Assembly: GCA_046290435.1 (NCBI GenBank)
Contig: JBKAGO010000070.1
Span: 186,001-250,000, forward strand
Direction: 5' to 3'
Source: CAVQUE01 sp046290435
GTDB lineage: Bacteria; Actinomycetota; Acidimicrobiia; Acidimicrobiales; UBA8592
Length of the DNA stretch: 64,000 bases
Below are positions 34,017 to 43,051 of the stretch, piece by piece. How positions within the stretch are numbered: the stretch's first letter is position 1; the number at the start of each line of letters is the position of its first letter. The notes beneath the pieces were generated by a model. That model did not search any database and was not told where the DNA came from. It saw only the letters and a program-made list of their open reading frames with translations. Both the position numbers and the translations under genes were made by a program.

Positions 34017-34400
34017 TCAGCGCCGGCGCTTCTGTGCGGCGAGTCGCCGGTGCGCCTTGTCCCGGGATCTGCCCGTCAGTTCCCGCTTGGCCAGTCGTTT
34101 CGGGATCTCGACGGCGGTTCCTGCGGCGAACGCAACGAGGTCGCGGCGGACGCCGGGCTTGTCGAGTCGTTCGAACCAGCGCAGGCGCGCGCCGTCGTGG
34201 ACCACCGCCGTGGGTCCGGTGCAGCTGCCCTGGCACTTCACGTACTCGACCGTGCAGCCGCCGGCGCCGGCCCGGGTCACCAGATCCTCGAAGGCGCCGG
34301 ACTCCTTGCGGGCGCAGTCCTTGCCCGCGCAGAGCATCAGCAGGCCCGACACCTCCAGGCTCGACACTTCTAGGCTCGCCAACTGTTTGGTGTTCGGCAT
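34017..34400 (-). CDS. thioredoxin-like [2Fe-2S] ferredoxin domain protein
   Basis: A 127-residue protein of the thioredoxin-fold [2Fe-2S] ferredoxin family. Four cysteines in the expected spacing: LCAGKDCARK (residues about 29-36), then EYVKCQGSCTGPTAVV (about 60-75). The basic C-terminus (RLAKRELTGRSRDKAHRRLAAQKRRR) may contact nucleic acid or a membrane. Start taken as ATG 34400 (MPNTKQ); GTG 34409 is equally plausible because a GGAGG lies 12 bases before it. Transcribed away from the channel gene. Confidence 0.8.
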   Translation of the reverse strand: MPNTKQLASLEVSSLEVSGLLMLCAGKDCARKESGAFEDLVTRAGAGGCTVEYVKCQGSCTGPTAVVHDGARLRWFERLDKPGVRRDLVAFAAGTAVEIPKRLAKRELTGRSRDKAHRRLAAQKRRR

Positions 34401-34556
34401 GGTGAACACACCGTACAGCGAGCCTCCCGGTCGATCAACAGCACTCCCGGCCCGGCGACGATCCCCCATCCCATGGCGACGACGGGCCGGGCTCGGCGCT
34501 GCCGCCACCGCTGCCGTCGCTCGCCGCGCGCCCGCCGTCTCCTATCGTCTGCGGGG

Positions 34557-35579
34557 ATGTCCGCCTCCCGCCCGCCCGTCGATCTCGTCAGCCTGCCGGC
34601 GCGGCCCCGGGCACCGCTGTCGGCCATCGGCCGTCGTATCGGCCTGGCGGTGGGCCTCCTGCTCTTCATCGCCGTCGTCGTGTGGATCGGCCGCGACGGC
34701 TACTCCGACAGCGCCGACGGCACCGTCGGCTTCCTCGACGCGCTCTACTACGCATCGGTGTCGGTCACCACGACCGGCTACGGCGACATCTCGGCGGTCA
34801 CGCCCACTGCCCGCATCGCCACCCTCGTCCTCATCACCCCGGCCCGGGTCCTGTTCCTCATCCTGCTGGTCGGTACCACCGTCGAGGTGCTCACCGAGCG
34901 CTCACGTACCTTGTTGGCGACCCAGAACTGGAGACGAACCGTGCGCGATCACCACCTCATCTGCGGCTACGGCTCGACGGGTCAGGCCGCCACCAAGGCC
35001 CTGCTGGCCCAGGGTGTCGACCCTGCCGACATCGTCGTCGTCGACACCGACCCGAGATCCATCGCCATCGCCGGCGAGGACGGCATCACCGCCGTGCGCG
35101 GCGACGCGTCACGTGTCGCCGTGCTGGGCCAGGCCGCCATCGAGACCGCTCGCTGGGTGGTCGTGACCCCCAACCGCGACGACACCGCCGTGCTGGTCAC
35201 CCTCACCGCCCGCGAGCTCAACCCGAGCGCCCACATCGTCGCCGCAGTGCGCGAGCAGGAGAACCTCCACCTGTTGCGCCAGAGCGGCGCCGACGCGGTG
35301 ATCGACTCGTCGGCCGCGGTGGGACGGCTCCTCGGACTGGCCACCCGGGCCCCCAACGCGCTCGAGGTCATCGATGACCTCCTCGACGCCGGCACCGACC
35401 TCGAGCTCGTCGAGGTGGCGCCCATCGTGGGGGCCGACGGTTCGGCGGAGGCGCCCGAATGCGTGTCGGTCATCGAGATCCTCCGCAACGGCGATCGGCT
35501 CGCCTACGACAACCCCGAGGCCCTGCCGATCCGGCGATCCGACCGCCTCATCGTCGTCCGCTCCCGCAACGGCGACTGA
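34557..35579 (+). CDS. potassium channel with TrkA-N/TrkA-C (RCK) regulatory domains
   Basis: A 340-residue inner-membrane K+ channel. Two transmembrane helices (about residues 20-41 and 83-105) flank the selectivity filter TTTGYGD at 71-77; the cytoplasmic domain starts near residue 125 with DHHLICGYGSTGQAATKALLA (NAD-type Rossmann loop) and ends in a TrkA-C domain. Cation gating by nucleotide or Ca2+ is usual in this class. ATG 34557 (MSASRPPVDL) was chosen over upstream 34473 because the longer N-terminus is a basic, non-homologous stretch. Confidence 0.9.
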   Translation: MSASRPPVDLVSLPARPRAPLSAIGRRIGLAVGLLLFIAVVVWIGRDGYSDSADGTVGFLDALYYASVSVTTTGYGDISAVTPTARIATLVLITPARVLFLILLVGTTVEVLTERSRTLLATQNWRRTVRDHHLICGYGSTGQAATKALLAQGVDPADIVVVDTDPRSIAIAGEDGITAVRGDASRVAVLGQAAIETARWVVVTPNRDDTAVLVTLTARELNPSAHIVAAVREQENLHLLRQSGADAVIDSSAAVGRLLGLATRAPNALEVIDDLLDAGTDLELVEVAPIVGADGSAEAPECVSVIEILRNGDRLAYDNPEALPIRRSDRLIVVRSRNGD

Positions 35580-35697
35580 ACGCCGCCGACCCATCGCCCG
35601 ATGTCGGAGCCGCCTTCGTCGGCAGGGCGCGACCAGCGCACCCGGCGGGCACTACCGTTCGAGGGGCCAACCCCACGCATTCCCACAGGAGCATCCC

Positions 35698-36192
35698 ATG
35701 CCCGACGCACAACCCGGTTCGGCGCCACTCATCGACATCGGCATCCCCGACGAGGCCCGTCGCGAGATCGCCCATGCGCTCTCGATGGTCCTCGCCGACA
35801 CCTACACCCTCTATCTCAAGACGCACAACTACCACTGGAACGTCACCGGCCCGATGTTCAACACGCTGCACCTCATGTTCGAGACGCAGTACAACGAGCT
35901 CTGGGTCGCCGTCGACCTGCTGGCCGAACGGATCCGGTCACTGGGGGAGTACGCGCCCGGTACCTACACCCAGTTCGCCGAGCTCACGTCGATCCCCGAG
36001 GCCGAAGGCGTACCCGCCGCCGAGGCGATGCTCGCCGACCTCGTCGCCGGTCACGAGGCCGTGACCCGAACGGCTCGCGCCGCGTTCGCTCCCGTCGAGG
36101 CTGCCCGCGACGAGTCGACCGCAGACCTGCTCACCCAGCGGCTGCAGACGCACGAGAAGACGGCGTGGATGCTGCGTTCGATGCTCGGCTGA
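35698..36192 (+). CDS. dps: Dps family ferritin-like DNA-protecting protein
   Basis: A 164-residue Dps: stores iron in a dodecamer and protects DNA from peroxide. The ferroxidase signature HNYHWNVTGPMFNTLHLMFETQYNEL is at about residues 41-66 and DLLAERIRSLGEYAPGT follows. C-terminus TQRLQTHEKTAWMLRSML is typical. ATG 35698 follows ACAGGAG. Its last 62 bases overlap the convergent ligase/polymerase gene. Confidence 0.93.
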   Translation: MPDAQPGSAPLIDIGIPDEARREIAHALSMVLADTYTLYLKTHNYHWNVTGPMFNTLHLMFETQYNELWVAVDLLAERIRSLGEYAPGTYTQFAELTSIPEAEGVPAAEAMLADLVAGHEAVTRTARAAFAPVEAARDESTADLLTQRLQTHEKTAWMLRSMLG

Positions 36193-37510
36193 GCCGGTCC
36201 GCGCCGGCCGCGCCGCGTCGGCAGCGTTCGTTCTCGTGGTACAAGAACGCGACCAGCGCCATCATGACGAACAGCTGCTGGGGCAGGTGGCCGTAGAACG
36301 GCAGTTGCACGATCCCCACGAGCAACGATGCCTTCGCCAGCACCGCCGACGGCGAACGTGCCGGCACCGCCAGGAACGTCGCGACGAAGAACCCGACGTA
36401 GCCGATCGCGGCGAGGATGCCATGGGAGAACATCACCATCCAGAGCTGGCCGTGGGTGCCCACCGGCGGGCCCCCCTCCAGTTCGGTCGACTGGCGCGGC
36501 GAGCCGTAGCCGAGCAGCGGCGACTCGATCGTCTCGCTGATCGTCTCGGCGTACAGAGCCGAGCGGGTGTCGTTGCTGGCGGCAGTGCGGGCCGAGAGCT
36601 GATCGGAGATCATCCCGATGGCCCCCACCGCGATCGCCACCGCCGCGACGGCCACGAGTGTGGCGAGCACGAAGATCGCCATGCGTCGGTTCCTGCGCAG
36701 CACATGGGCTCCGGCATAGGTCATCCCGATCGCGAGCGACAGCCATGCGCCGCGGTTGAGGGAGAGCAGCAGCGGCGGCAGCGACGCGCAGAACAGCACC
36801 ACGACGACGGTGCGCGACATCCCGAACCGCCGCCCCGTCGCCGTGGCGATGGCGATGGGGGTCAACAGCGCGACCGTCGATCCCCAGTTGTTCGTGTAGG
36901 CGAACGGCGCGCTGGGCCGACGCAGCACCTCGCCCCCCACACGCTGCACCTCGGCCAGCGATGGTGAGGTGAGGTCCACGACGTAGGAGTTCTCCCGGAT
37001 GAGGCCCGGCAGGAGGTTCGCGAGCGGCCCCGTCCAGGTGGTCTCGGCCGCGAGCATGCCCGCCCAGCCGCCGGCGACCGTGATGGCCCACAGCCCCACC
37101 AGTGACAGCCCGATGGGAACGGTCGCCTCGCGCTGGTTCAGCAGGTAGATCAACAACAGGGTCGCGGCGAGGTACCACGAAAACCGCAGGCCCCAGACGG
37201 CCAGACCGCCGGCGCCTTCGACCTGCACCACCGACGCGGTCAGGAACACCAGGAAGACTACCCACAGCCCGAAGTAGCGCGGCAGGCCCAGGTGCGACCA
37301 GCCCCGACGCGTGCCCCACACGAGGACCGGCGGGATGACAGCCATCCACACGAAGGGGAACAGCCCGAGGGCCCATGCCGGGACGAGGGCGACGACCACC
37401 GCCACCAGCAACCCTGCGGGGATGCGCCCTGCGTCGGGGTCGAAGCGTTGGATCCGCTGCCCGCCGGGCAGCGGTGACGACGTCGGCGCCGTCGGGTCTC
37501 GACCGGTCAC
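36131..37510 (-). CDS. O-antigen ligase/polymerase-family membrane protein
   Basis: A 459-residue polytopic protein with about 11-12 helices and a large periplasmic loop (about 180-230), containing the Wzy_C-type features: SLNRGAWLSLAIGMTYA and SPLLGYGSPRQSTELEGGPPVGTHGQLWMVM. Expected to polymerise or attach polysaccharide units. GTG 37510 is its start; the upstream Wzz-like gene ends 13 bases earlier. The 3' end overlaps dps by 62 bases on the other strand. Confidence 0.85.
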   Translation of the reverse strand: MTGRDPTAPTSSPLPGGQRIQRFDPDAGRIPAGLLVAVVVALVPAWALGLFPFVWMAVIPPVLVWGTRRGWSHLGLPRYFGLWVVFLVFLTASVVQVEGAGGLAVWGLRFSWYLAATLLLIYLLNQREATVPIGLSLVGLWAITVAGGWAGMLAAETTWTGPLANLLPGLIRENSYVVDLTSPSLAEVQRVGGEVLRRPSAPFAYTNNWGSTVALLTPIAIATATGRRFGMSRTVVVVLFCASLPPLLLSLNRGAWLSLAIGMTYAGAHVLRRNRRMAIFVLATLVAVAAVAIAVGAIGMISDQLSARTAASNDTRSALYAETISETIESPLLGYGSPRQSTELEGGPPVGTHGQLWMVMFSHGILAAIGYVGFFVATFLAVPARSPSAVLAKASLLVGIVQLPFYGHLPQQLFVMMALVAFLYHENERCRRGAAGADRLSRASNAASTPSSRASAAAG

Positions 37511-37522
37511 GAGCTGCCCCGG

Positions 37523-39928
37523 TCAGTTGCCGGGAGGTGCGAGTGCCGGGCGCGGCATGACCGACACGATGCCGATCAGTGGATGGCGTGAGCCCATCAC
37601 CCGTTCGAAGGCATCGCCGGGGATCGACGTCGGATTCGCGACGCCGTTGGTCGCGATGACGATTGCTCCCGCCCAGTCGCCGTCGGCGCCGACCAGCGGC
37701 GACTCGATGGCGGCTCCGGCGAAGACGACCATGGTGTCCTCTCCGGCCGCATCGGCGACCAGCGTGACGTGATCGCTCGCGGCGTCGCCGACGAGAACCT
37801 CGAGTGCCGGATGGTCGCGCACGTCGTACCGGCCAGGGGTGGAGGTGGCCAGCGCCTCGCCGCGAGGGTCGACCAGCAGGGTCCGTCGGCCCGCAGCGGC
37901 GAGGTGGGCGGCCATGGCCACCGCGACGGGGACGGCGGCACCGTCACCGCCGTCGACCACGACGACCGCACGCCGTTCGACGTCGACGGCATTGGTCAGG
38001 TGTTCACCGAGTTGGGCGACCGACTCGCTGGCGCGTTCCTGGAGCAGTTCGTCCAGGTCGATCGGCTCCGACGTCTCGGCGGCACCTCCCGTTGCGTCGG
38101 CACCGGACGGTGCGGCTTCCCACGGGCCCGGAGCCGGAGCCGCCCACGGATCCTCCCCGGCCGTCCCGGGCGCGTCCCACGCAGTCGAGAACGCAGATTC
38201 GCCGCCTTCGGTCGCGCCGCCTGCGGCTTCGACGATGCCGGCCCATGCATCCTGGTCGGATCCCGACAGCGGCGCTGCCCAGAGGTCGTCGGTGCCGACG
38301 ACCTCGCCTGCAGGAGTCACTCCGGCCGAGGTGTCGGGCGCCGAGGACCACGAGTCGCCCATGTCGCCGTTGTCGGGACGGCCCCAGACGTCGTCGACGT
38401 CCTCGCCGACGGCGAAGGGGTCGGGCATCGGGGTGTCCGTGGCGCCGAAGGGCTCGGGTCGGGGCGTCTCGGCTGCGGCGAAGGGGTCCTCGGGGGAGTC
38501 GGCTCCGAAGGGCGCGGCCGGCGGGGCCGCCGCGGTGAAGGGCGGCGGGATCGCGTCGAGGCCCTCGTCGGCCCCGACAGCGGGGTAGTCGGACGTCTGC
38601 GGCCGTATGAGGTCGTGATCGCTCGGCGGGACCGGTTCGGCGCCGAACGCCGGGGGGGTCCAGCCGTCGGCGGGGGCATCCGGGGCCGACCACGGCGGGG
38701 AAGCGTCGGTTCCGCCGGCGATCGCGCTCGCCACGGTGCCGTCATCGGTCGCCGGGGCGCCCCAGGGTGCGGGCTCGGTGATCGGGGCCACCGGCACTTC
38801 GTGCGCGGGAGGGGCCCAGCGGTCCGTCTCGGCGACCGTGACGCCGGGGTCGGCCGGCATCGGCCAGGGAGCCTCGGCAGGTGCCGCTGCGGGTTCGGGC
38901 GGCACGCCGTCGACCGGCGCCCAGCCGGCGGCATCGGGGAGAGGAGCTGCAATCGGTTCGGCCGGCGTGTCGGCGACCGGTGCGGCTGCGGCGAGCGGAG
39001 CGACCGCCGCGGCGAGGCCGGGGTGGGGCGAGGCCGGGGCCGGGGCTGCGACGTCGGCGGCGGCCGTGTCGAGCACGTGACGGACGGCGTGCGTCCGGGC
39101 GAACTCGTCGTCTTCGTTGCGGCGCCGGGCCGCATCGAGCATCAGGGCCAGGCCCGCACACAACACGAACCCCGCCGCGGCGCCGCCGACGACGAGCGTC
39201 GTCAACCCCAACGACGACGGCGACCGCGGCAGCGACGCCGAGTCGAGCACGACGGCGTCGTCGGTGATCACCGCGCGCAGGTCGGCGAGGCGGCCCTGGT
39301 TGACCGAGAGCTCGTCGAGCAGGGTCTGCTCGTTGATCACCAGCGCCGCATACGCCGCGCCCTCGCGTTGGCTCTCGGGGACCTCCGCGCGTCTCGTCGA
39401 CACGTCGGTCAGCTCGAGCTGCAGCTGGGCGATGCGTTCGGCGAGCCGCCCGCTCGACACCTCGAGTTGGGACGTGGCGAGCTCGTTGCGGTAGGCGAGG
39501 AACGCATCGGCGAATGCCGCTGCACCGCGCTGGGCGATATCGGGCTCGCCGGCGGTGAACGCCATCTCGATGATGCGGGTTCCGCGCACCGCGGTATCCA
39601 CCTGGAGGAGCAGGTCTCGGGGGTCTTTCGCCGGCGGCTCTCCGGCGAGCAGGTCGTTGGCCCGCTCTGCCACCAGCAACGAGGTCGCGACCTCGGCCTC
39701 GGTCGCCATGTCGACACGGACCCCGCTCGTGCCGAGCCCGTCGACCGGATCGCCCGAGATGGGCGAGACGAGCACCGACACGTACGAGGTGTAGGTGGTG
39801 CCCGTCAGCGTGTGGGCCGCGAAGCCGAGTCCCGCACCGAGCAACATGCCGATCAGGACCAGGGGCGCGAATCGGCGGATCGGATCCACGTAGCGCCGGA
39901 GACTGATCTGGTCCGAGTGAGCATTCAC
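37523..39928 (-). CDS. Wzz-type chain-length protein with disordered linker and degenerate tyrosine-kinase-like domain
   Basis: An 801-residue protein. Residues 1-270 are a normal chain-length determinant: helix 1 (about 20-42), a coiled-coil periplasmic part (ERIAQLQLELTDVSTRR), the PRSPSSL motif and helix 2 (about 240-265). Residues about 290-650 are an Ala/Pro/Asp-rich linker with repeated DPF/DPW/DDLW/DDVW motifs. From about 655 is a BY-kinase-like fold (RRAVVVVDGGDGAAVPVAVAMA, RRTLLVDPRGEALAT), but the Walker A GEGKS is GDGAA, and no Tyr cluster closes the protein. Catalysis is unlikely. Probably scaffolds the ligase and flippase. Confidence 0.85.
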   Translation of the reverse strand: MNAHSDQISLRRYVDPIRRFAPLVLIGMLLGAGLGFAAHTLTGTTYTSYVSVLVSPISGDPVDGLGTSGVRVDMATEAEVATSLLVAERANDLLAGEPPAKDPRDLLLQVDTAVRGTRIIEMAFTAGEPDIAQRGAAAFADAFLAYRNELATSQLEVSSGRLAERIAQLQLELTDVSTRRAEVPESQREGAAYAALVINEQTLLDELSVNQGRLADLRAVITDDAVVLDSASLPRSPSSLGLTTLVVGGAAAGFVLCAGLALMLDAARRRNEDDEFARTHAVRHVLDTAAADVAAPAPASPHPGLAAAVAPLAAAAPVADTPAEPIAAPLPDAAGWAPVDGVPPEPAAAPAEAPWPMPADPGVTVAETDRWAPPAHEVPVAPITEPAPWGAPATDDGTVASAIAGGTDASPPWSAPDAPADGWTPPAFGAEPVPPSDHDLIRPQTSDYPAVGADEGLDAIPPPFTAAAPPAAPFGADSPEDPFAAAETPRPEPFGATDTPMPDPFAVGEDVDDVWGRPDNGDMGDSWSSAPDTSAGVTPAGEVVGTDDLWAAPLSGSDQDAWAGIVEAAGGATEGGESAFSTAWDAPGTAGEDPWAAPAPGPWEAAPSGADATGGAAETSEPIDLDELLQERASESVAQLGEHLTNAVDVERRAVVVVDGGDGAAVPVAVAMAAHLAAAGRRTLLVDPRGEALATSTPGRYDVRDHPALEVLVGDAASDHVTLVADAAGEDTMVVFAGAAIESPLVGADGDWAGAIVIATNGVANPTSIPGDAFERVMGSRHPLIGIVSVMPRPALAPPGN

Positions 39929-40199
39929 ACCATTCCGATCGGCAGCCCGGGCCCGCTGTTGAGAAACCTTCGGCCGGCCCCTTTGGTATCGCGCTCGGGA
40001 TCCGCTATCGTCTCCTCTTCGTGCCGGGAGCTGTGCCGGTACTCAATCGACGTCCATCCAGGCCGGCGACAGCACTGTCGGAACCAGGTGGCACAACCGA
40101 GACAGCGCTCCGCTGGGCCCACGCCCATGCGGAGCGTTCGCGTGAGTCGGACGCTGCACCCGTCGTCCGACCAGGGAAACGAAAAGAAGAGGCCATCTC
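39929..40199 (+). other. 271-bp gap before the S10 operon
   Basis: It contains the divergent 5' regions of the Wzz-like gene and rplC, with one good promoter (39983-40011). No further gene is seen. Confidence 0.5.
39983..40011 (+). promoter_or_regulatory. candidate promoter for rplC and the rest of the S10 operon
   Basis: TTGGTA (39983-39988), 17-base spacer, TATCGT (40006-40011), 190 bases before rplC. It would serve the operon now that rpsJ is elsewhere. Confidence 0.55.
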
Positions 40200-40859
40200 A
40201 TGGCGAGCAAAGCGATTGTCGGCTCCAAGGTCGGCATGACACAGGTCTGGGACGACGAGAACCGCATCGTCCCCGTGACCGTGCTCAAGGTCACCCCCTG
40301 CCGGATCGTCCAGATCAAGCGCCCCGAGACCGACGGCTACAGCGCGCTGCAGGTCACCTTCGGCCAGCGTGACGCCAACAAGCTCAACCAGCCCCAGGCC
40401 GGCCATTTCGCCGCCGCGGGCGTCGAGCCCGGCCGCAAGCTGGTCGAACTGCGCCTCGAGGACGTGAGCGAGTACGAGGTCGGCCAGCAGATCGGCGTCG
40501 ACGTCTGGGCCCAGGGCGAACTGGTCGATGTCACCTCGGTCAGCAAGGGCAAGGGTTTCGCCGGCGTCATGAAGCGTCACAACTTCGCGGGGCAGCGGGC
40601 CAGCCACGGCGCCCACAAGGTGCACCGCAAGCCAGGCGCCGTCGGCCAGTGCGCCACCCCGTCGCGGGTCTTCAAGGGCAAGAAGATGCCCGGCCGCATG
40701 GGGGCCGCCAAGGTCACCACGCTGAACCTCGAGATCGTCCGGGCCGACGCCGACAACGACCTGTTGTTGGTACGAGGATCGGTTCCCGGCCCTCGCGGGG
40801 CCACCGTCGTCATTCGCAACGCGGTCAAGGCGACCGCACCCACCGGAGGTGCCGCCTGA
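40200..40859 (+). CDS. rplC: 50S ribosomal protein L3
   Basis: Early-assembly large-subunit protein near the peptidyl transferase centre. 219 residues with the expected globular domain and the long central loop: KGKGFAGVMKRHNFAGQRASHGAHKVHRKPGA, and KKMPGRMGAAKVT. Begins the run of 27 r-protein/secY/adk genes. First gene after the 15.5-kb accessory block; ATG 40200 follows AAAAGAAGAGG. Confidence 0.97.
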   Translation: MASKAIVGSKVGMTQVWDDENRIVPVTVLKVTPCRIVQIKRPETDGYSALQVTFGQRDANKLNQPQAGHFAAAGVEPGRKLVELRLEDVSEYEVGQQIGVDVWAQGELVDVTSVSKGKGFAGVMKRHNFAGQRASHGAHKVHRKPGAVGQCATPSRVFKGKKMPGRMGAAKVTTLNLEIVRADADNDLLLVRGSVPGPRGATVVIRNAVKATAPTGGAA

Positions 40860-41890
40860 TGGCCACCATCACCGTCGTGACCCCCAGCGGCGGCGCCGCC
40901 GGATCGGTCGAGGTCGACGATGCCGTCTTCGGCGTCGAGCCCAACGTGCCGCTCATGCACCAGGTCGTCACGGCCCAGCTCGCCACCCGTCGGGCCGGGA
41001 CCCACAGCACCAAGACCCGCGCCGAAGTGCGTGGGGGCGGCGCGAAGCCCTGGAAGCAGAAGGGCACCGGCCGGGCCCGTGCCGGCTCCTCCACCGTCCC
41101 GAACTGGCGTGGTGGCGGTGTCGCGATGGGCCCCAAGCCCCGCGACTACAGCCAGCGCACCCCCAAGAAGATGAAGCGCCAGGCCCTCCACGGCGCTCTC
41201 TCGGACCGCATGGCCGAGGGCAAGGTCATCGTCGTCGACGGCTGGGCCTTCGAGCGGCCCCGCACCGCCGATGCGGCCGCGGCGCTGAAGGCCATCGGCG
41301 CCGAGGGCAAGGTCCTCGTCGTCGTCGATCGCACCGATGACGCCGCCAACAAGAGCTTCCGCAACCTGCCCCACGTGCACGTGCTCAGCCCCGGCGAGCT
41401 CAACACCTACGACGTGTTGGTCAGCGACGTGGTCGTGTTCACCACCGCCACCCTCCCCGCCGCACCGCCCGCCCGTGGCGAGCGCACCGGAACCGACACC
41501 GCCGACGGCGGCGTCGCCCCTGCGCTCGGTGCCGGCGATGCGGCCGTGCGCGACGAGATCAGCGTCATGGACGACCCCAGCGTCGATTCCGACGACGACG
41601 GCGAGGTCAACCCCGACGACGACACGCCGTTCGGTCCGGGTTCGGCCCATCCCCTCGACGGTGGCGCCGCCCCGTCGGAGGAGTTCACCATCAAGGGCAA
41701 CGCGGATTCGATGCTGTACCACCCGCCGTCGTCGCCGTTCTACGAGCGCACCGTCGCCGAGGTGTGGTTCACCACCGCCGAGGCCGCCGAGGCCGCAGGG
41801 TTCAGCCTGCCGCCGAGCATGCAGGACGACGCCGAAGGCGATGACAACGCCGACGACGCCACCGAGTCCTCCGAAGGAGACGAGTCGTGA
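40859..41890 (+). CDS. rplD: 50S ribosomal protein L4 fused to a C-terminal acidic linker and sunset-like domain
   Basis: Normal L4 (residues 1-205): the exit-tunnel loop GGGAKPWKQKGTGRARAGS and MKRQALHGALSDRM are present and the domain ends near YDVLVSDVVVFTTATL. A 138-residue tail follows, absent from typical L4 (about 200-210 residues): a Gly/Asp/Ala-rich linker, then FTIKGNADSMLYHPPSSPFYER...AEVWFTTAEAAEAAGFSLP (about 276-322), which resembles the small sunset domain found in other actinobacterial proteins, then an acidic end. ATG 40859 overlaps the rplC stop (TGATG). Confidence 0.95.
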   Translation: MATITVVTPSGGAAGSVEVDDAVFGVEPNVPLMHQVVTAQLATRRAGTHSTKTRAEVRGGGAKPWKQKGTGRARAGSSTVPNWRGGGVAMGPKPRDYSQRTPKKMKRQALHGALSDRMAEGKVIVVDGWAFERPRTADAAAALKAIGAEGKVLVVVDRTDDAANKSFRNLPHVHVLSPGELNTYDVLVSDVVVFTTATLPAAPPARGERTGTDTADGGVAPALGAGDAAVRDEISVMDDPSVDSDDDGEVNPDDDTPFGPGSAHPLDGGAAPSEEFTIKGNADSMLYHPPSSPFYERTVAEVWFTTAEAAEAAGFSLPPSMQDDAEGDDNADDATESSEGDES

Positions 41891-42177
41891 AGGACCCCCG
41901 CGACGTCATCATCAAGCCCGTCGTGAGCGAGAAGTCCTACGGACTCATCGACAACAACGTCTACACGTTCACGGTCCACCCCAGTGCCTCCAAGCCCGAG
42001 ATCCGCGACGCCGTCGAGTCGATCTTCGGGGTACGGGTCACCAAGGTGAACACCTTGAACCGCAAGGGCAAGCGCAAGCGGAACCGCCGCAGTTTCACCT
42101 TCGGCAGCCGCCCGGACACCAAGCGTGCCCTGGTCACCCTCGCCGAGGGCGACTCGATCGAACTGTTCGACCTCTAG
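41887..42177 (+). CDS. rplW: 50S ribosomal protein L23
   Basis: Exit-tunnel protein, docking site for SRP and trigger factor. 96 residues, with DVIIKPVVSEKSYGLIDNNVYTFTVHPSASKPEI and VTKVNTLNRKGKRKRN. GTG 41887 overlaps the rplD stop (GTGA). Twenty-three bases to rplB. Confidence 0.97.
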   Translation: MKDPRDVIIKPVVSEKSYGLIDNNVYTFTVHPSASKPEIRDAVESIFGVRVTKVNTLNRKGKRKRNRRSFTFGSRPDTKRALVTLAEGDSIELFDL

Positions 42178-42200
42178 GTCGAAGGCGAGAAAGCATCACC

Positions 42201-43037
42201 ATGGCCATTCGCAGACGCAAGCCGACCAGCCCGGGTCGCCGGTTCCAGACCAGCCCGGACTTCTCCGAGATCACCCGTTCCAGCCCGGAGCGGTCGTTGA
42301 CGACCTCGAAGTCCAAGACCGGCGGCCGTAACGCCTACGGACGCAAGACCTCCCGCCACCGCGGTGGCGGCCACAAGCAGCGCTACCGCCAGATCGACTT
42401 CCGGCGCAACAAGAACGGCGTTCCGGCGACGGTCGCTTCCATCGAGTACGACCCCAATCGCACCTGCCGTATCGCTCTGTTGCACTACCACGACGGCGAG
42501 AAGCGTTACATCATCGCCCCCGCCAACGTGAAGGTCGGCGACGTGCTCCAGAGCGGCCAGGGCGCCGAGATCCGCTCCGGCAATGCGATGCCGCTTCGCT
42601 ACATCCCGGTCGGCACCGTCGTCCACGCCGTCGAGCTTCGTGCCGGTGGTGGCGCCAAGATGGCCCGCAGCGCCGGCTCGAGCGTCCAGCTGGTCGCAAA
42701 GGAAGGCGAGTACGCCACCTTGCGCCTGCCCAGCACCGAGATGCGCCGCGTGCCGATCGACTGTGTCGCCACCGTTGGCACGGTCGGCAACGCCGAGCAC
42801 GAGCTCGTCAAGATCGGCAAGGCCGGCCGCAACCGCTGGAAGGGCAAGCGCCCCCAGACCCGTGGTGTGGCCATGAACCCCGTCGACCATCCCCATGGTG
42901 GCGGCGAGGGCAAGACGTCGGGTGGTCGCCATCCGGTGTCGCCCTGGGGCAAGCCCGAGGGCCGGACCCGCAACAAGAAGAAGAAGTCGCAGCAGCTCAT
43001 CGTCCGGCGTCGTCGTACGCGCGGCTCGCGCCGGTAG
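42201..43037 (+). CDS. rplB: 50S ribosomal protein L2
   Basis: Conserved large-subunit protein near the peptidyl transferase centre. 278 residues with GGGHKQRYRQIDFRRNK, the conserved C-terminal GVAMNPVDHPHGGGEGK (its His is important for peptidyl transfer) and the basic end RRRRTRGSRR. ATG 42201 with GGCGAGAAAG upstream. Standard length. Confidence 0.98.
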   Translation: MAIRRRKPTSPGRRFQTSPDFSEITRSSPERSLTTSKSKTGGRNAYGRKTSRHRGGGHKQRYRQIDFRRNKNGVPATVASIEYDPNRTCRIALLHYHDGEKRYIIAPANVKVGDVLQSGQGAEIRSGNAMPLRYIPVGTVVHAVELRAGGGAKMARSAGSSVQLVAKEGEYATLRLPSTEMRRVPIDCVATVGTVGNAEHELVKIGKAGRNRWKGKRPQTRGVAMNPVDHPHGGGEGKTSGGRHPVSPWGKPEGRTRNKKKKSQQLIVRRRRTRGSRR

Positions 43038-43051
43038 AGGAAGAGACACCC

